From assembly GCA_037447655.1 (NCBI GenBank), contig JBBHKE010002217.1, positions 276,950-333,419 on the forward strand: a DNA stretch of 56,470 nucleotides, given 5' to 3'. A program made the position numbers and the translations under genes. Below are positions 10,245 through 27,317 of the stretch, piece by piece (position 1 is the stretch's first letter; the number at the start of each line of letters is the position of its first letter). Origin of the DNA: Zygnema cylindricum (taxonomy: Eukaryota > Streptophyta > Zygnematophyceae > Zygnematales > Zygnemataceae). The notes below the pieces were generated by a model. The model saw only the letters and a program-made list of their open reading frames with translations. It searched no databases and was not told where the DNA came from.

Positions 10245-11519
10245 GTGACTTAAGGAATGACACATTAAGATGTAGAGAGAAAAGATGATTTGAGGGAAGA
10301 AAGAAGAGAGGTTGTTATTAAGAAAGCTTCGGTTTAATATATTGATATTTGGCCGACATGCTTTGTTGTGAGCCGTGAGTGTTTTATGTGTAAGAATGTT
10401 TATTCAAAGCTTCCGCTGTGAAATTTGAGTTTGTTATTTCTGAGCATCTATCGGAGCACTTGATCGATTTTTAACACCAACTTCTTAGCCAAAACGGTTT
10501 TTAGATAACGCAGACCGGTATAGAAGTGTGTCAGTAAACCGTGAACATGGCTACATCGACTTCCTTGCAATGCCTCACACGTTAATTTCTACTACAAGTT
10601 TGCCCTACCACATCACAAAATGCAATCCTCTATAAAACTTGTTCTAGCATCCTCCAGTACGATATATGTTTTTCTCTTAAATTTTCTACATTGATGTATG
10701 ATTTCATCGATACACTGCCCATCTTTGTATTATTGGTTGCATCGAACATTTATACATAAAAAAGAGAAATAATGATGGCAACCTTGCGTTGATACCAAGT
10801 CTTCAGTATGAAATCTCTAGTTTTCAATTTTACATTTTAGTTATTTGAGGTCAGCTTCACTAATTACACCCATTATGCTTGTTTCGCACCATTGAGTTTG
10901 ACCAAACTCACTTTCTTTGATATAATGTTATTTTCTTTATATTGGTATCGATTATATAAATATAGCGCTCTATATTGGAGAAACAATTGTTAGTCCCCAC
11001 GTCCATATACTCCTCCAAATAACTCAAGGTATAGCAAAAGTGACATAAGCAATGTTTGACGTGTCTAAAAAGGGACAATCTCCAATTTGAAACGTTGACG
11101 CCATTAGAACGCACTTTCATCACATTTGTTTTTGGGTGCACAGTTTAACCACCAATGGCGAATGAAAAAGTCTTAAACAATTGTTACAAATAATACTACA
11201 TTTTTTTAGTATGAATATAATGGACTAAAACTAATAGGAGGTCTAACACAAAAGACAAAACAAAACTAGAAAAGCAAATAAATATATTACATACAATATT
11301 TAATTTAACACACTTGCCGTGGAAGTACTATATCAACGAGCAACCTAAAGTTATAATATAATGGAATCCAAACATGAAACATTTCCAAAGTAATCACTTG
11401 TATTTCAATACACGTAAGACTTGTTACACTACAAATTCATATAAAAAAAAACAACAACAAAAAAGATTCTCATTTATTCTTTAACACAAAAAAAAACATT
11501 TATTAATTTTGTAATCCAT
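10245..11519. other. Intergenic, no gene recognised
   Basis: AT-rich sequence with only short open frames and no homology that I recognise. Confidence 0.5.
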
Positions 11520-12405
11520 ATGATACAAATCCAACTTCAAAAGGGGGAGAGGGGAAGAAAGTGGTAGTGGAGGAGAGAGGGAAAGAGGGGAAAAGAGGGG
11601 AAAAGAGGGAGAGAGAAGGCAAGCTAGGGGGCGAAAAATGGGAAAAGGGATAGGCAAGAAAATAAAAGAGAGGGGAGGAAGGGTGAGAAAAGGAGGGAGA
11701 GGGAGAGGGAGCTACATGGGAAAGGGGAAACCAGAAGAGAATGAGCGAGAGAGGTAGGGAGAGATAAATAAAGAGACGACGAAGGAAGGAGAGAGAAAGA
11801 AAGAGAGAGAAAGAGGGAGAGATAGAGACATAGCAAGAGGAGAGGGGGAGGGGGAGAAAGTGAGGGAAAGAGAGGGAGACAAAGAGGGAATGGGAAAAAA
11901 TGAGAGGTAGGGAGGGAGAGGAATAAATAGATAGGGATAATGAGGGAGCGGAAGGAAGAGAGAGAGTTAGAGGGAAGTAGAGGGAGAGAGGGGGATGAAA
12001 GAGGAAGGGAAAGAGATGGATAGATAGGAGAGGAAACGAGAGGGAGGTAGAAGGCGAGAGAGGGAGGGAGAGGGACAAAAAGAGAGAGCGAGAGGGATAG
12101 GGGGGAGAGAGGGGGGGGAATCTAAAGAGGAAGGTGAGAAGAGAAGACGAAACGAGAGAGGGAGAAAAGGAGAAAAGTGAAGATAAAAAGAGGAAGAGAG
12201 GGGACCGAGTAAAGAGAAATATGGCGTGAAAAGCAGGAAAGGGAGGGAGAGGGGGGTAGTGTGGATGAGAAGGGATGAGAGAGGGAAGGTATGAGGGGAG
12301 AAAGAGGTAAGCACTGGGGGGGAGGGAGAGAGAGCAAAGAAAAGCTAAAAAGGAAAAAGGGTGGAGATTGAATGAGAGGAAACGAGGAGGGCGAGAGAGA
12401 GAGAC
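11520..12405. repeat. Polypurine (GA-rich) tract of about 0.9 kb
   Basis: The plus strand is almost entirely purine, with irregular GAGAGGG, GGAGAGG and AAAGAGA units. The Ser/Leu/Pro-rich frames on the other strand are products of composition, not genes. Confidence 0.9.
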
Positions 12406-12832
12406 ATTTGTTGATCAAAGCCATCATGCGACATGAATATGATAATTTCATGATTAGTAACTACAAAGCTTATTTGGGGGTTCAAACAACATTATAAATG
12501 AACCATATATGTGTTACAAGTCATATAGCGTTCGTGTGATTTGACTTTTCTTTTTATCATACGTATCGGTTTTTTTTAATGTCGATTTTATCCTTTTTTT
12601 AATTGACGTCCTATATGCATATCCTTTGCACGTCGATCCTTTTTGTCCTTTGTTTCGTTCTCTTACGTTTATGATTTGTCTTGTCGTCCTACTTATATTT
12701 TTATTTTCCTTCTAATTTTTTCTTGTAGCTTTTATTTTCACACTAGCCATCCGAATCTATGCCATTAACTTAGGTCTCCCTTACTTTATATATTGTCGCC
12801 CTAAATCAATCCCAAATTTTCTTAATGTTTTT
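12406..12832. other. Intergenic, no gene recognised
   Basis: T-rich plus strand. It may include the untranslated leader of the adjacent copia relic, but no LTR edge can be identified. Confidence 0.4.
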
Positions 12833-14240
12833 TTTTTATGGCCAAAAGTCATATGATTGGTCTTTCTCTGCCTTTATTTTCCAAACATGAAAAGGTTCGA
12901 GATCACTTTATATGCACTTCCGAACCTCCAATCATCTCCATTGACGACGAAAGGTCAAACAGAGAAAAAAATAGTTGTATAAAAATAAAAGAATAGCACA
13001 CGTAGTTGGTGATGACACTCACTACCGAACGCACTCGCCTTATTCGCGACGCGTCCACTTTTGTCGAGGCTTCAAATAATATGCAAACCGTTATTGTTCA
13101 AACGAGATGGGTCTCCCGTCGTATTAAAAATCAGATATTTTTAAATTTCTTAAAAAATATACTCATTTTAAACCAATTAGGATGAGCACTGTCATCCTGA
13201 GGATGTCAAAACCATATCCGCCGAAAAATGCAACATTCAACTTCTCAACGAGGACCTACATTTACTCTTAGGAGGAATTTCCGAAACCTTTTCCCCTTTT
13301 ATTTTTTCCTCTGACAATTCAAACAAATCTATCCTTTTCCGCTCTCTTCGTACATAATTTTTACACGATTAAACCGAAATTCTCTTATACTATGTTGTAA
13401 ATCTCTTGTTGCAAATCTCTCACATGCAAATGCGTTTCTTGTTGACTGTAAAAAAAATAATCCAAAAAGGTGTAACTTGTTTTCTGTATGTATTGTAAAA
13501 CAAAAAGACACACTACTGGAGCCCGTTGAAAACTAGCTTAGCGTTATTCCAATCCCATCAAATTTGGTAGGGACGCTAAAGCTGCCCATATCATCCCACC
13601 GGTTCTTCCCTCCACCCACCTCTTCAACGCCCCTCTCTTCCTCCAAAATTTGCTTATCCGTAGCATTATCCTTCCCCTTTATACTCCCCCACAATCTTAT
13701 ATCTTCGCAACACACTATTTCTCCTCTAATTCCTTTAAATCCTCTTGGTCGGTCGCTTCCCCTTCTTCCCAATTTCCCTTAAATTCCTCTCTTTATTTAG
13801 TTACCCGTTTAGACCCCCTTCCATTGTAAAATTCGAATATGGCAATATTGCTCATAGCCAATCGCATCATTGACGATATTCGATTTCCTCAAAGGTACAC
13901 TTTTCTCTCTCAAACCAAACCACGACAAACTAATCTTTATTGCTGCTATCCATCTCCTTTTACTAAGGTCTGATTGGTTTACCCACATTTGCCATTTTTT
14001 TATCTCCTATACAAATTTTCGTAAGAGACGAGTGAATCCTATTGGCCACTCACTATGGCGACGAGGCTGTCCCTAATGCGTCTATTCACATTCGCTACGT
14101 GATCTTTGTACTTGGTGTAGCTATAAATGTTTTTTGTTATTGCTGACACATTTGAAGGCTTTAAAGCCATATTTTATGATATATGTGAAGATTTCGTTAA
14201 TTTAAATGATGATAGAATTGTCGGTTCCCTCCGTATGTTA
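12833..14240 (+). pseudogene. Old copia gag-protease relic
   Basis: Frame-by-frame comparison with the young copia element shows the same order of blocks on the opposite strand. YDWSF matches near 12857, then TERTRLI (13026 on), QTRWVSRRIK against QTGWAARRIQ, LLGGISETFSPF (from about 13264) against LLGGLPETFSPF, a spacer with AAHIIPPVLP, SDWFTH just ahead of 13985, and a block like NVxVPNxSIHIRNVLFVPG near 14060-14130. Stops and frameshifts occur every few dozen codons. No LTRs, integrase or RT are visible. It is a truncated, much older member of the same or a sister family. Confidence 0.85.
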
Positions 14241-14499
14241 ATTAACGTATTTTGTCCATATCCTTTGTATGTTTGTCCCTTGTCTTGCCGCCCCATGTAT
14301 CTAGTTTTTGTTTACTTTCATTTTTTTTTCTTTGGTCGTATTACTGTGTTTTTTTTATATTTACTTCAAAAATTGAGATAGAAAAAAATAAAACAAAGGG
14401 GTTAAAAAATAACATTTGAAGACTACAAAAACGAAAGGAGAATAAGGCAAATAAAATAAATGACTAAGCCAAATTTTACTAGAATAGCTGCGCAAACTA

Positions 14500-14885
14500 A
14501 ATAAAAAGGGAAAAAACCTATAGTACATGACGCCCCACAACCCTAACAAACTAAAGTCCACACCCTCGAAGATTGTGGATGCACTGTGCTTCTCCATAGA
14601 AGGGTCGCACCGTGAGCTCGTTGAGAAGCAAGTGATACACGTTGACGTTAAAAAGAAAACAGGGAGGGACTCCTTAGATGCATGTTTACGAACAGAATCA
14701 TCGATAGACTTGTCCAAAGAGCCGGAAATACATGCAGCAAATGGGACAAACTGATTCGCCTGGTTGCGGTGAGGGTATTTTTTTTCCTCCGAAGTTGCTA
14801 CGTCCCGAGCTGCCATTCCCGTATGTAATGCCTCACGAGAAGGAGCGTGGGTCCTAGTCGGATCTGTGTACCCATCTGGATCTAC
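14500..14885 (-). pseudogene. Unidentified decayed coding sequence (copy 1)
   Basis: An open minus-strand frame beginning VDPDGYTDPTRTHAPSRE and continuing through SEEKKYPHR and ASKESLP. The duplicated copy at 18690-19072 preserves the same frame for most of its length despite many substitutions, but with an in-frame stop. That pattern suggests descent from a real coding sequence, possibly a retroelement Pol tail. I do not recognise the family. Confidence 0.4.
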
Positions 14886-15579
14886 TTCATTAATTTAAGT
14901 CTCCCATAATTTGTACATTGTCGCCCCAAATTAATCCCAAATTCAATTTCATTTATCACATCAATGCATTGATCCTTTCTTTTGTGTATGATTTTATGAC
15001 GTCTGTCAATCCACCTCCTATGATATGTACCATATAGATGTTTACCATGTATTCTTTTTGGTGCTAACATGATTCATTATACATACTTTATATTGACAAG
15101 TTTGTTGTTTACCAGTGTTTTATTGTTTGGGAGTCGGACATCTTGGAAAGAGACATTTTTAAAATCAAATATTTATGGTCTTTTCTATTTGTTGTCGAAA
15201 AATGTAAACACTGTGCTTTCTGCCGAACAACCATCATCCACCCCCCTTCGATTCGCGTGTTTCAATTCACGTAAGCTGATCTGAAGCGTCTATTCACTCC
15301 AAAATTGAACGCTCCAGAGTTTCTCATGCACTTATCGGCGTCTCTCCAGTTGGGACGTGTTCAAAATTGAAGGACGGAGTCCATAATTTCAGTTACAAAT
15401 TACATTACGGAGCAAATTTCAAAGGCAACCACAGTACAATTTCGCAGATATGTGATTCTATCTAACTGCGGCGCATTCACAAAACACTGCATATGTAGCT
15501 GGCGTGCTATGTCCAAAATCCCAGCAGTAAGCATGAAGCCGACTGAACGACATCACTTGCTGTCGAAGTCGCTGCCAGT

Positions 15580-15581
15580 TA
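15580..15581. other. Empty TA target site
   Basis: The undisturbed sequence gtTActg here corresponds to the point where copy 2 of the duplication carries a 516-bp MITE between duplicated TA dinucleotides (20308-20827). Confidence 0.85.
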
Positions 15582-16289
15582 CTGTCGCAAAAGCTAACGA
15601 CGCCGGAACTTGCGCTGCATTTGGTTTCGGACTTTCGCGACTTCAAGGCCGCGCATTCAACGTCACTTTTTTGAAACTTAACGGTCGGTGCATGCTAATG
15701 CTATTTCCGTCGCAAGCATACGGTTCAGTATTTTTTTTTCTCCAGATTTTGATATACACTAAATATTTTCTGCGTTTTTCCTGACCATTCATAATCGTCA
15801 CTAGTTTATGTTGATCTGCGCGTAACAATTTGACAGCTTGTAGAACTGGCTGTAATGCTACTAATAGCTGTATGTGAGCTGTCGGTCCCTTAAGGCATCA
15901 GTCTTATGAAGTTAAAGTTTTGGAAAACGGGGACGACCGGAAAGGGACCGATTCTGACCAGAAACTCACTAATTTCATAGCGTTCCATGTACTTCCAGCG
16001 TGTGACGGGCTAACGGCGTTATGTTTCTACATAAAACCTGCAATTATGCAAAGCACAAGTACATTCGTATAGAAGTACACCATCAAGACATCCAGCCGTA
16101 CAGCATAGTGAAGTCGGTGCTAGGCGTGCGCTGTGATTGGACGTCCTTTTCCACAAACTTCATGGTTTCTTTACCTCGAATACGAATCTCCTGCTGCCCT
16201 ACGTTTCAAGATTTCAACGCAGTTTGTAACTTTGTATGCTCTTGGTCACGTAGAACTTCGCTTCACTACCTCACCTCTCACTTTCTCTC

Positions 16290-16343
16290 TCTCTCTCTCC
16301 CTCTCTCCCTCTCTCCCTCTCTCCCTCTCACAGATTTTTCACC
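16290..16343 (+). promoter_or_regulatory. CT-rich leader before extra DHQS exon 1
   Basis: A pyrimidine tract ending in CACAG ten bases before the ATG. It could be a transcribed CT-rich leader, or the 3' end of a 5'-UTR intron (polypyrimidine tract plus AG at 16332-16333). Copy 2 has the same layout with a much purer CT run. Confidence 0.5.
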
Positions 16344-16681
16344 ATGGCTGCCACAGCATCATTTTCTCCAGCAGCTCTAGCATCTTCTGCCACTGGATTG
16401 GTTGAATCCAAACTGACCAACCAGCGTACTTCATTTTTGCCAAACTCTTTCAATCTCCTTTCACACTCGAGACAGCATTCTGTGTCCCAGTCTGCTGCTG
16501 CTGGTAAGGTCTCCAGGCGCTGCCTTGTGAAATCATCTCCTGTGGTAGCCATGGCTGCCTCTGTCTTAGAGAAGACGTCTCCTGCTGGAGCTATGGAAAT
16601 AGTTGAAGTCGATCTTGGCGATCGCAGTTATCCTATTTACATAGGACAGGGCCTTCTTGACCAAGGAGAGCTTCTGAGAAG
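16344..16681 (+). pseudogene. Duplicate first exon of 3-dehydroquinate synthase (orphan or alternative exon)
   Basis: Encodes the same transit peptide and N-terminal strand as the downstream exon 1 at 21627-21964, with two residue differences (Ala13 vs Ile, Leu19 vs Ser) and a few silent changes. The donor AG|GTACGC is intact at 16681/16682. No exon 2 follows before the next copy begins, so on its own it encodes only about 113 residues. Because the donor and phase are unchanged, it could splice to exon 2 at 23519, skipping the second first exon; that is inference. Otherwise it is a duplicated fragment. Confidence 0.8.
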
Positions 16682-16754
16682 GTACGCCAACTCATTTCTA
16701 GACTTAGGAAGGGTCTAATTGTCTGTTTCCGATATCAATCCTAGCTTTTAACAC

Positions 16755-17085
16755 TATTATTATTATAAATTTTAATGTTATTAGTGTTATTTTTGTCATA
16801 TATGAATCCTTATGTTCATCATTATCATTATTTTTATTACATTTGTTAATGTTATTATTATTATTATTACTTAAATTATTATTAATATTATTATGATGAT
16901 TATTATGAGTTTGTGATTATTATGATAAATATTATTACACTTGTTATTGTTATTATTATTATTACTTAAAATTATTATTAATATTATTACGGTGATTATT
17001 ATGATTATTATTGTGATTATTATGATAAGTATTATGATTATTATAATTATATTTATCATTATTATAATTATTTTGTTTTTATTGT
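16755..17085. repeat. (ATT)n/(TTA)n-rich microsatellite block, intron 1 copy 1
   Basis: Degenerate ATT/TTG trinucleotide array, also present in the second intron copy (22030-22375). The Ile-rich open frames here are composition artefacts. Confidence 0.85.
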
Positions 17086-17534
17086 TGTTGTTATTTTTCG
17101 GTATTCATTTCATTATGGAGCAATAGGATAAATGTTGTTGATCAATCTGAACTGCTAATCCTTAAAAAATTCCAAACTGGAGTTTTTGTGTTTCTTTTTG
17201 AAATTTATGGTGTCTGGAGAAATAATTGTTTTGAATATGTTTACACTCAAATTTGAAGCTGTTATGTGAGAATAGTTTTTTGAGTCATGGAAAATGACTA
17301 GCTTACAGAATTTTGAAGAAAGTGAGTAACAAAATGTCCCCATTGTTGTCATCTGAAAATAGTCGTCTTTTTATAAATTACTTTTTGCAATTTTGCAATT
17401 TTGATGGGCATCAAAAACAAGTTGTCTACAAACGTCTATGTTTTGGCGCCAGGTTACTTTGTTATAATGTCTCTGAAATGACTAAAATTGCGTAGTGATT
17501 TGCCACAAAAAACTGATGCATTTTTCTTTTTCAG

Positions 17535-17606
17535 AAGTACGATGAAGAGATTGTATCTTTTAGAGACAGCATGATTAAAGAGGTCTTTACATCACTTAAA
17601 AACTAG
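17535..17606 (+). other. Exon-like mini-frame in intron 1 (copy 1)
   Basis: A tctttttcag acceptor is followed by an open frame of 23 codons (KYDEEIVSFRDSM...) ending in TAG. The duplicate at 22833-22904 has a single substitution (Asp to Glu). In the phase dictated by DHQS exon 1 it would instead add 13 residues and stop. It may be a captured last exon or an alternative 3' exon; function unknown. Confidence 0.45.
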
Positions 17607-17769
17607 GAGATTGTTCAATTGCATTTTTTGACCGTGAGTTTGTGCTATGGTTGTCATGGGATTGGACCGAAGACATGTGTTCTGTTATGTTTTATGTCAA
17701 TTTATCCTTCCTAAAGAAACTCGAAAGAAAGGAAAGTGTCAACTTTGACTGTTTGTTTATTTAGGTGGG

Positions 17770-17809
<40 letters not shown>

Positions 17810-17819
17810 NNNNNNNNNN
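17770..17819. other. CT microsatellite ending in an assembly gap
   Basis: A (CT)n run ends in ten Ns (17810-17819). The gap sits exactly where copy 1 of the duplication stops, so the true junction is not seen. Confidence 0.95.
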
Positions 17820-17896
17820 TACTTTCATTGTTTTTCTATCTATGTACCCTGCCGTTCTATTTATTGTTTGTACGTTTCATTACAATTCATAGCCCA

Positions 17897-18403
17897 TTTT
17901 AATATAGCGTTATACAAGCTAGCCAGTGGCCGGAGCTATATATCATTGGGTCTGGTTGTATAATATAGCGCTATATAAACCATATTCGCTATATAAACCA
18001 TATTCCACCCACAGACATGTGTATATCATGCCTTATGGCATGCTTTTTAGGATACAGCACGTACTCTCTGATCTTTCTCGCTTGTACGTAGGGTGGGTTG
18101 TTTCAGTACGAGGTTTGTATATATGTTTGCTTTGTATTTACATTTTGCCCATCTCATTCATTTTCGTTTGTATATATGTTTGGAGCATGACTTTGTTGGG
18201 TGGGATGCATGTTCGCTCTTTCTAGTCTCTCATGCACGACATAGGATTTTTCGTACGGTATTCCGTACTATATGTGTACAGACACCCACCTTATACCAAA
18301 TATATCGCTTATACCAAATATATCGCGATATAATATGTTGGTCTGGGTTACTATATATCGAGGCCGGTGACCGATCGAACATATTGCGATATAATTTTAC
18401 CCG
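17897..18403. mobile_element. Foldback-like element with long inverted arms
   Basis: The left arm (about 17897-18010) and the reverse complement of the right arm (about 18285-18403) align over roughly 110 bp, including the shared order ATATAGCG, GGCCGG, GGTCTGG, TATATCG/ATATAGCG. No ORF is present between the arms and I could not fix a target duplication. It separates the two copies of the DHQS 5' duplication. Confidence 0.65.
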
Positions 18404-18689
18404 ATACTTAACATTACTTTGCATGTTTGTTATTTATCTTGCCGTCCCATGTATCTATCTTTTTGTTACTTTCATTTATTTTACTATTTTTTGTCGCATT
18501 ACTGTTTTTTTTTTTATACTTATTTCAAAAAATGAGATAGGAAAACAAAATGTCGAGATACAAAGGGGTTAAAAAATAACATTTAAAGCCTACAAAAGCC
18601 AAAGGAAAATAAGGCAAATAAAAAAAATGACTAAGCCAAATCTAACAAGAATAACTGTACAATCTAAATGAGTATATCGAAGATGACTG

Positions 18690-19072
18690 TACAAAAAGGG
18701 AAAAAACCTAAAGGACATGACGCCCGACAACCGTAACAAATTTAAGTCCACACCCTCGAAGATTGTGGATGTATTGTGCTTCTCCGTAGAATGTCGCACC
18801 TTGCGCTCGTTGAGAAACAAGTGATACACGTTATGTAAAAAAAAAGTGGGGAGGGACTCCTTAGATGCAGGTTTATGAAGAAAATCATCGATAGACTCGT
18901 CCATGTAGCCAGAAATATATGCAACAAATGGGACAAACTAATTCGTTTGGTGTCGGTGAGGGTAATCTTTTTCCTCCGAAGTCGTTGCGTCCCGAGCTAC
19001 CACCCCTGGATGTAACGCCTCACGAGAAGGAACGTGGGTCCTAGTCGGATTCGTGTACCCATCCGGATCTAC
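18690..19072 (-). pseudogene. Unidentified decayed coding sequence (copy 2)
   Basis: Counterpart of 14500-14885, beginning VDPDGYTNPTRTH. It carries an in-frame stop about 35 codons in and later frame disruption. Confidence 0.4.
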
Positions 19073-19581
19073 ACATTAATTTAAGTCTCCCGTACTTTGT
19101 ACGTTGTCACCATAAATTTATCCCAAATTTAATTTAATTTATCACATCAATGATTTGATCCATTATTTTGTGCAAGATTTCATGGTGCTACCAATCCACC
19201 TCTAATGATATGAACCGTATAAATGTTTACCGTGTATTATTTTTGGTGTTAACATGGTTCATGATACATGCTTTATTTTGACGAGATTGTTTTTTATAAG
19301 TGTTTTATTGTTTGTGAGTCAAACATGTGGAAAGAGACATTTTAAAAAAGAATTTAAAATATTAATGGTATTTTCCATTTGTTGTCGAAAAATGTAAACA
19401 CTGCTCTTTCTGTCGACCAACCATCATCTACCCCATTCGATTCGCCTGTTTCAATGCTCGTAAGGTGACGGGGAGCGTTTATTCACTCCAAAATTGAATG
19501 CTTCAAAGTTTCTCATGCACTTATCGGCGTGTCTCTTCAATTGGGGCGTGTTCAAAATTGAAGGACGACTTCCATAATTTA

Positions 19582-20093
19582 TAGTGTTGTGTATCAGTAA
19601 GAAATTTATCGCGATAACAGCGATACTGACAGTTATCGGTTATTGAACGGTTAGGAGTCCCGATATATCGCTCCGAGACCAACAAATTCCTTACCGGCGA
19701 TAAGTAGAACAAATATAGTACGGTATATAAAAGTACTTTATAATATAGTGTACTATATTTTACGGTATATAAAGTACTTTATAGTATAATGTACTATATT
19801 TTACACTATATATAACGTGGCATGCAACGTGAAACAATTTATTCTTTACTCTGTGTAACGCAATAACGGTGGTTCAGTACGATGGGATTAACCGTACAAT
19901 TGTACGGTGCAAACTGTACGGTTATCGCCGATAGTGATCTGTACCGGAGTTATCGCGATAAAAAACCGATCTTATCGTTTTTTCATTGGCGATAACACCG
20001 GTGTCGATATATCTTGCCAATACATCGATTATTGGCAAGCCAAAAAAAGGTACATATCGATTAACGGCAAAACCTTGTCGATACACAACACTA
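19582..20093. mobile_element. hAT-like MITE with readable empty site
   Basis: Termini TAGTGTTGTGTATC and GATACACAACACTA form a perfect 14-bp inverted repeat. Flanks ATAATTTA (19574-19581) and TTAATTTG (20094-20101) match at six of eight positions, and the empty allele in copy 1 of the duplication reads ATAATTTC. An 8-bp duplication with TAG-type ends suggests hAT (inference). The interior holds a roughly 45-bp near-tandem repeat at 19720-19815 built on tatataaagtacttta. Confidence 0.8.
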
Positions 20094-20309
20094 TTAATTT
20101 GAAGTACAGTTACAAATTACAGCACGGAACAAATTTTAAAGGCAACCGTCAATTAATCACAGTACAGTTTTGCATATATGTGATTTTATCTAATTGCGGC
20201 GCATTCACAAAACACTGCATATGTAGCTAGCGTGCTATGTCTAAAATACTAGCAGCAAGCATGAAGTTGACTGAACGACATCACTTTCTGTCGAAGTCGC
20301 TGTCAGCTA

Positions 20310-20825
20310 CACCGTCAATCACTATTAGAGTATATAACGCCAATTCGGTGCCCTTTTCTAAAAAATAAAACCTGAAATACAATCCATAATTCTAATTAGA
20401 TTTTTTTTTCAATTAGCGTTAATAATGGAAGTACACTGCGATGGAAATAGTGTGGCGTATGGACACGAAATGGTACTTTTTGAATTGCAAAGGCATAAAA
20501 AGACACTTAACATTATTGTGCACACATGTGAATGCGCACTAGAAGAAAGAGACGCAAACTCGTCGACAAAAATCACGTTCTCATGTTTTCGTCCGTCGAC
20601 CGTGTGAACAACGCGACTGCGTACGAATTGTCAGAATTTGTGCGGACACACATATTAATGTAGACATTTTAAGCGCGGGTATTAATTATTCTGGACAACC
20701 CAAATTACAGTTAGGGATTAATTAGTATATATTTAAAAAAAAATATAAAATTCCCGATTAGTGTTAATAACACTAATTGTTTTTTTACGTTATTTATTCC
20801 TTTTCTCTAATAGCGATTGACGGTA
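20310..20825. mobile_element. TA-targeting MITE (CACCG family) with exact empty site
   Basis: Ends CACCGTCAATCACTATTAGA and, from the right, (T)ACCGTCAATCGCTATTAGAG. It is flanked by TA (20308-20309, 20826-20827), and the empty site in copy 1 is a single TA. The TIR is related to the other CACCG elements in the window. No transposase. TA duplication points to Tc1/mariner-type mobilisation (inference). Confidence 0.88.
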
Positions 20826-21541
20826 TACTGTCGCAAAAGCTAACTACACCGGAACTTGCGCAATTCCTCCACACCATTTCTTTGTGCTTTGTGTTCCAGT
20901 TTCCCGTACCAGCCGGGACTTCAAGGCCGCGCATTCAACATCACGTTTTTGAAACTTCACGGTCGGTGCAATGCTAATGCGATTGCCGTCGCAAGCATAC
21001 GGTTCAGTAATTATTTTTCTCCAGATTTTGATGTACACTAAATATATTCTGCATTTTTCCTGACCATTCATAATCCTTACTAGTTTATGTTGATCTGCGC
21101 TTAACAATTATATACAGCTTATAGAACTGGCTGTAATGCTACTAATAGCTATATGTGAGCTGTCGGTCCTTCAGGCATCAGTCCATGAAGTTAACGTTTT
21201 GGAAAACGGGGACTACCGGAAAGGGACCGATTCTGACCAAAAACTCACTAATTTCATAGCGTTATGTACATCCAGCGTGTGACGGGATAACGGCGTTATG
21301 TTTCTACAGAAAACCTGCAATTATGCAAGCATAAGTACATTCGTATAGAAGTACACCGTCAAGACTTCCAGCCGTACAGCAATATGAAGTCGGCGCCAGG
21401 CGTGCGCTGTGATTGGACGTCCTTTTCCACAAACTTTGAAGGCTTCTTTACCTCGAATACGAATCTCCTGCTGCCCTACGTTTCAAGATTTCAACGCAGT
21501 TTGTCTCCTCTTGGTCACGTAGAGCTTCGCTTCATTACCTC

Positions 21542-21543
<2 letters not shown>

Positions 21544-21615
<72 letters not shown>

Positions 21616-21616
21616 G
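21544..21616 (+). repeat. (CT)n tract and possible 3' splice site before DHQS start
   Basis: More than 30 uninterrupted CT units followed by CACAG (21612-21616), ten bases from the ATG. The tract is far longer than in the duplicate promoter, where it is interrupted by CCCTCT units. It is either a pyrimidine-rich leader or the end of a 5'-UTR intron. Confidence 0.75.
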
Positions 21617-21626
21617 ATTTTTCACC

Positions 21627-27317
<5,691 letters not shown>

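Larger units (their letters stand above)
14262..17809 (+). repeat. Segmental duplication, copy 1 (DHQS promoter, exon 1, part of intron 1)
   Basis: Aligns in order with 18419 to about 23100. It starts near a shared 'atgtttgt...cttgccg.cccatgtatct' stretch and breaks off in a CT microsatellite next to an assembly gap. It lacks the two transposon insertions found in copy 2 (empty sites near 15388 and at 15580-15581). By eye the copies are about 90-97% identical depending on segment, so this is a genuine diverged duplication rather than a haplotype repeat. Confidence 0.9.

Noticed and set aside
11503-12451. Several Ser/Pro/Leu-rich minus-strand frames
   Set aside because: They come from the polypurine tract; overlapping frames are equally open, a sign of composition rather than coding.
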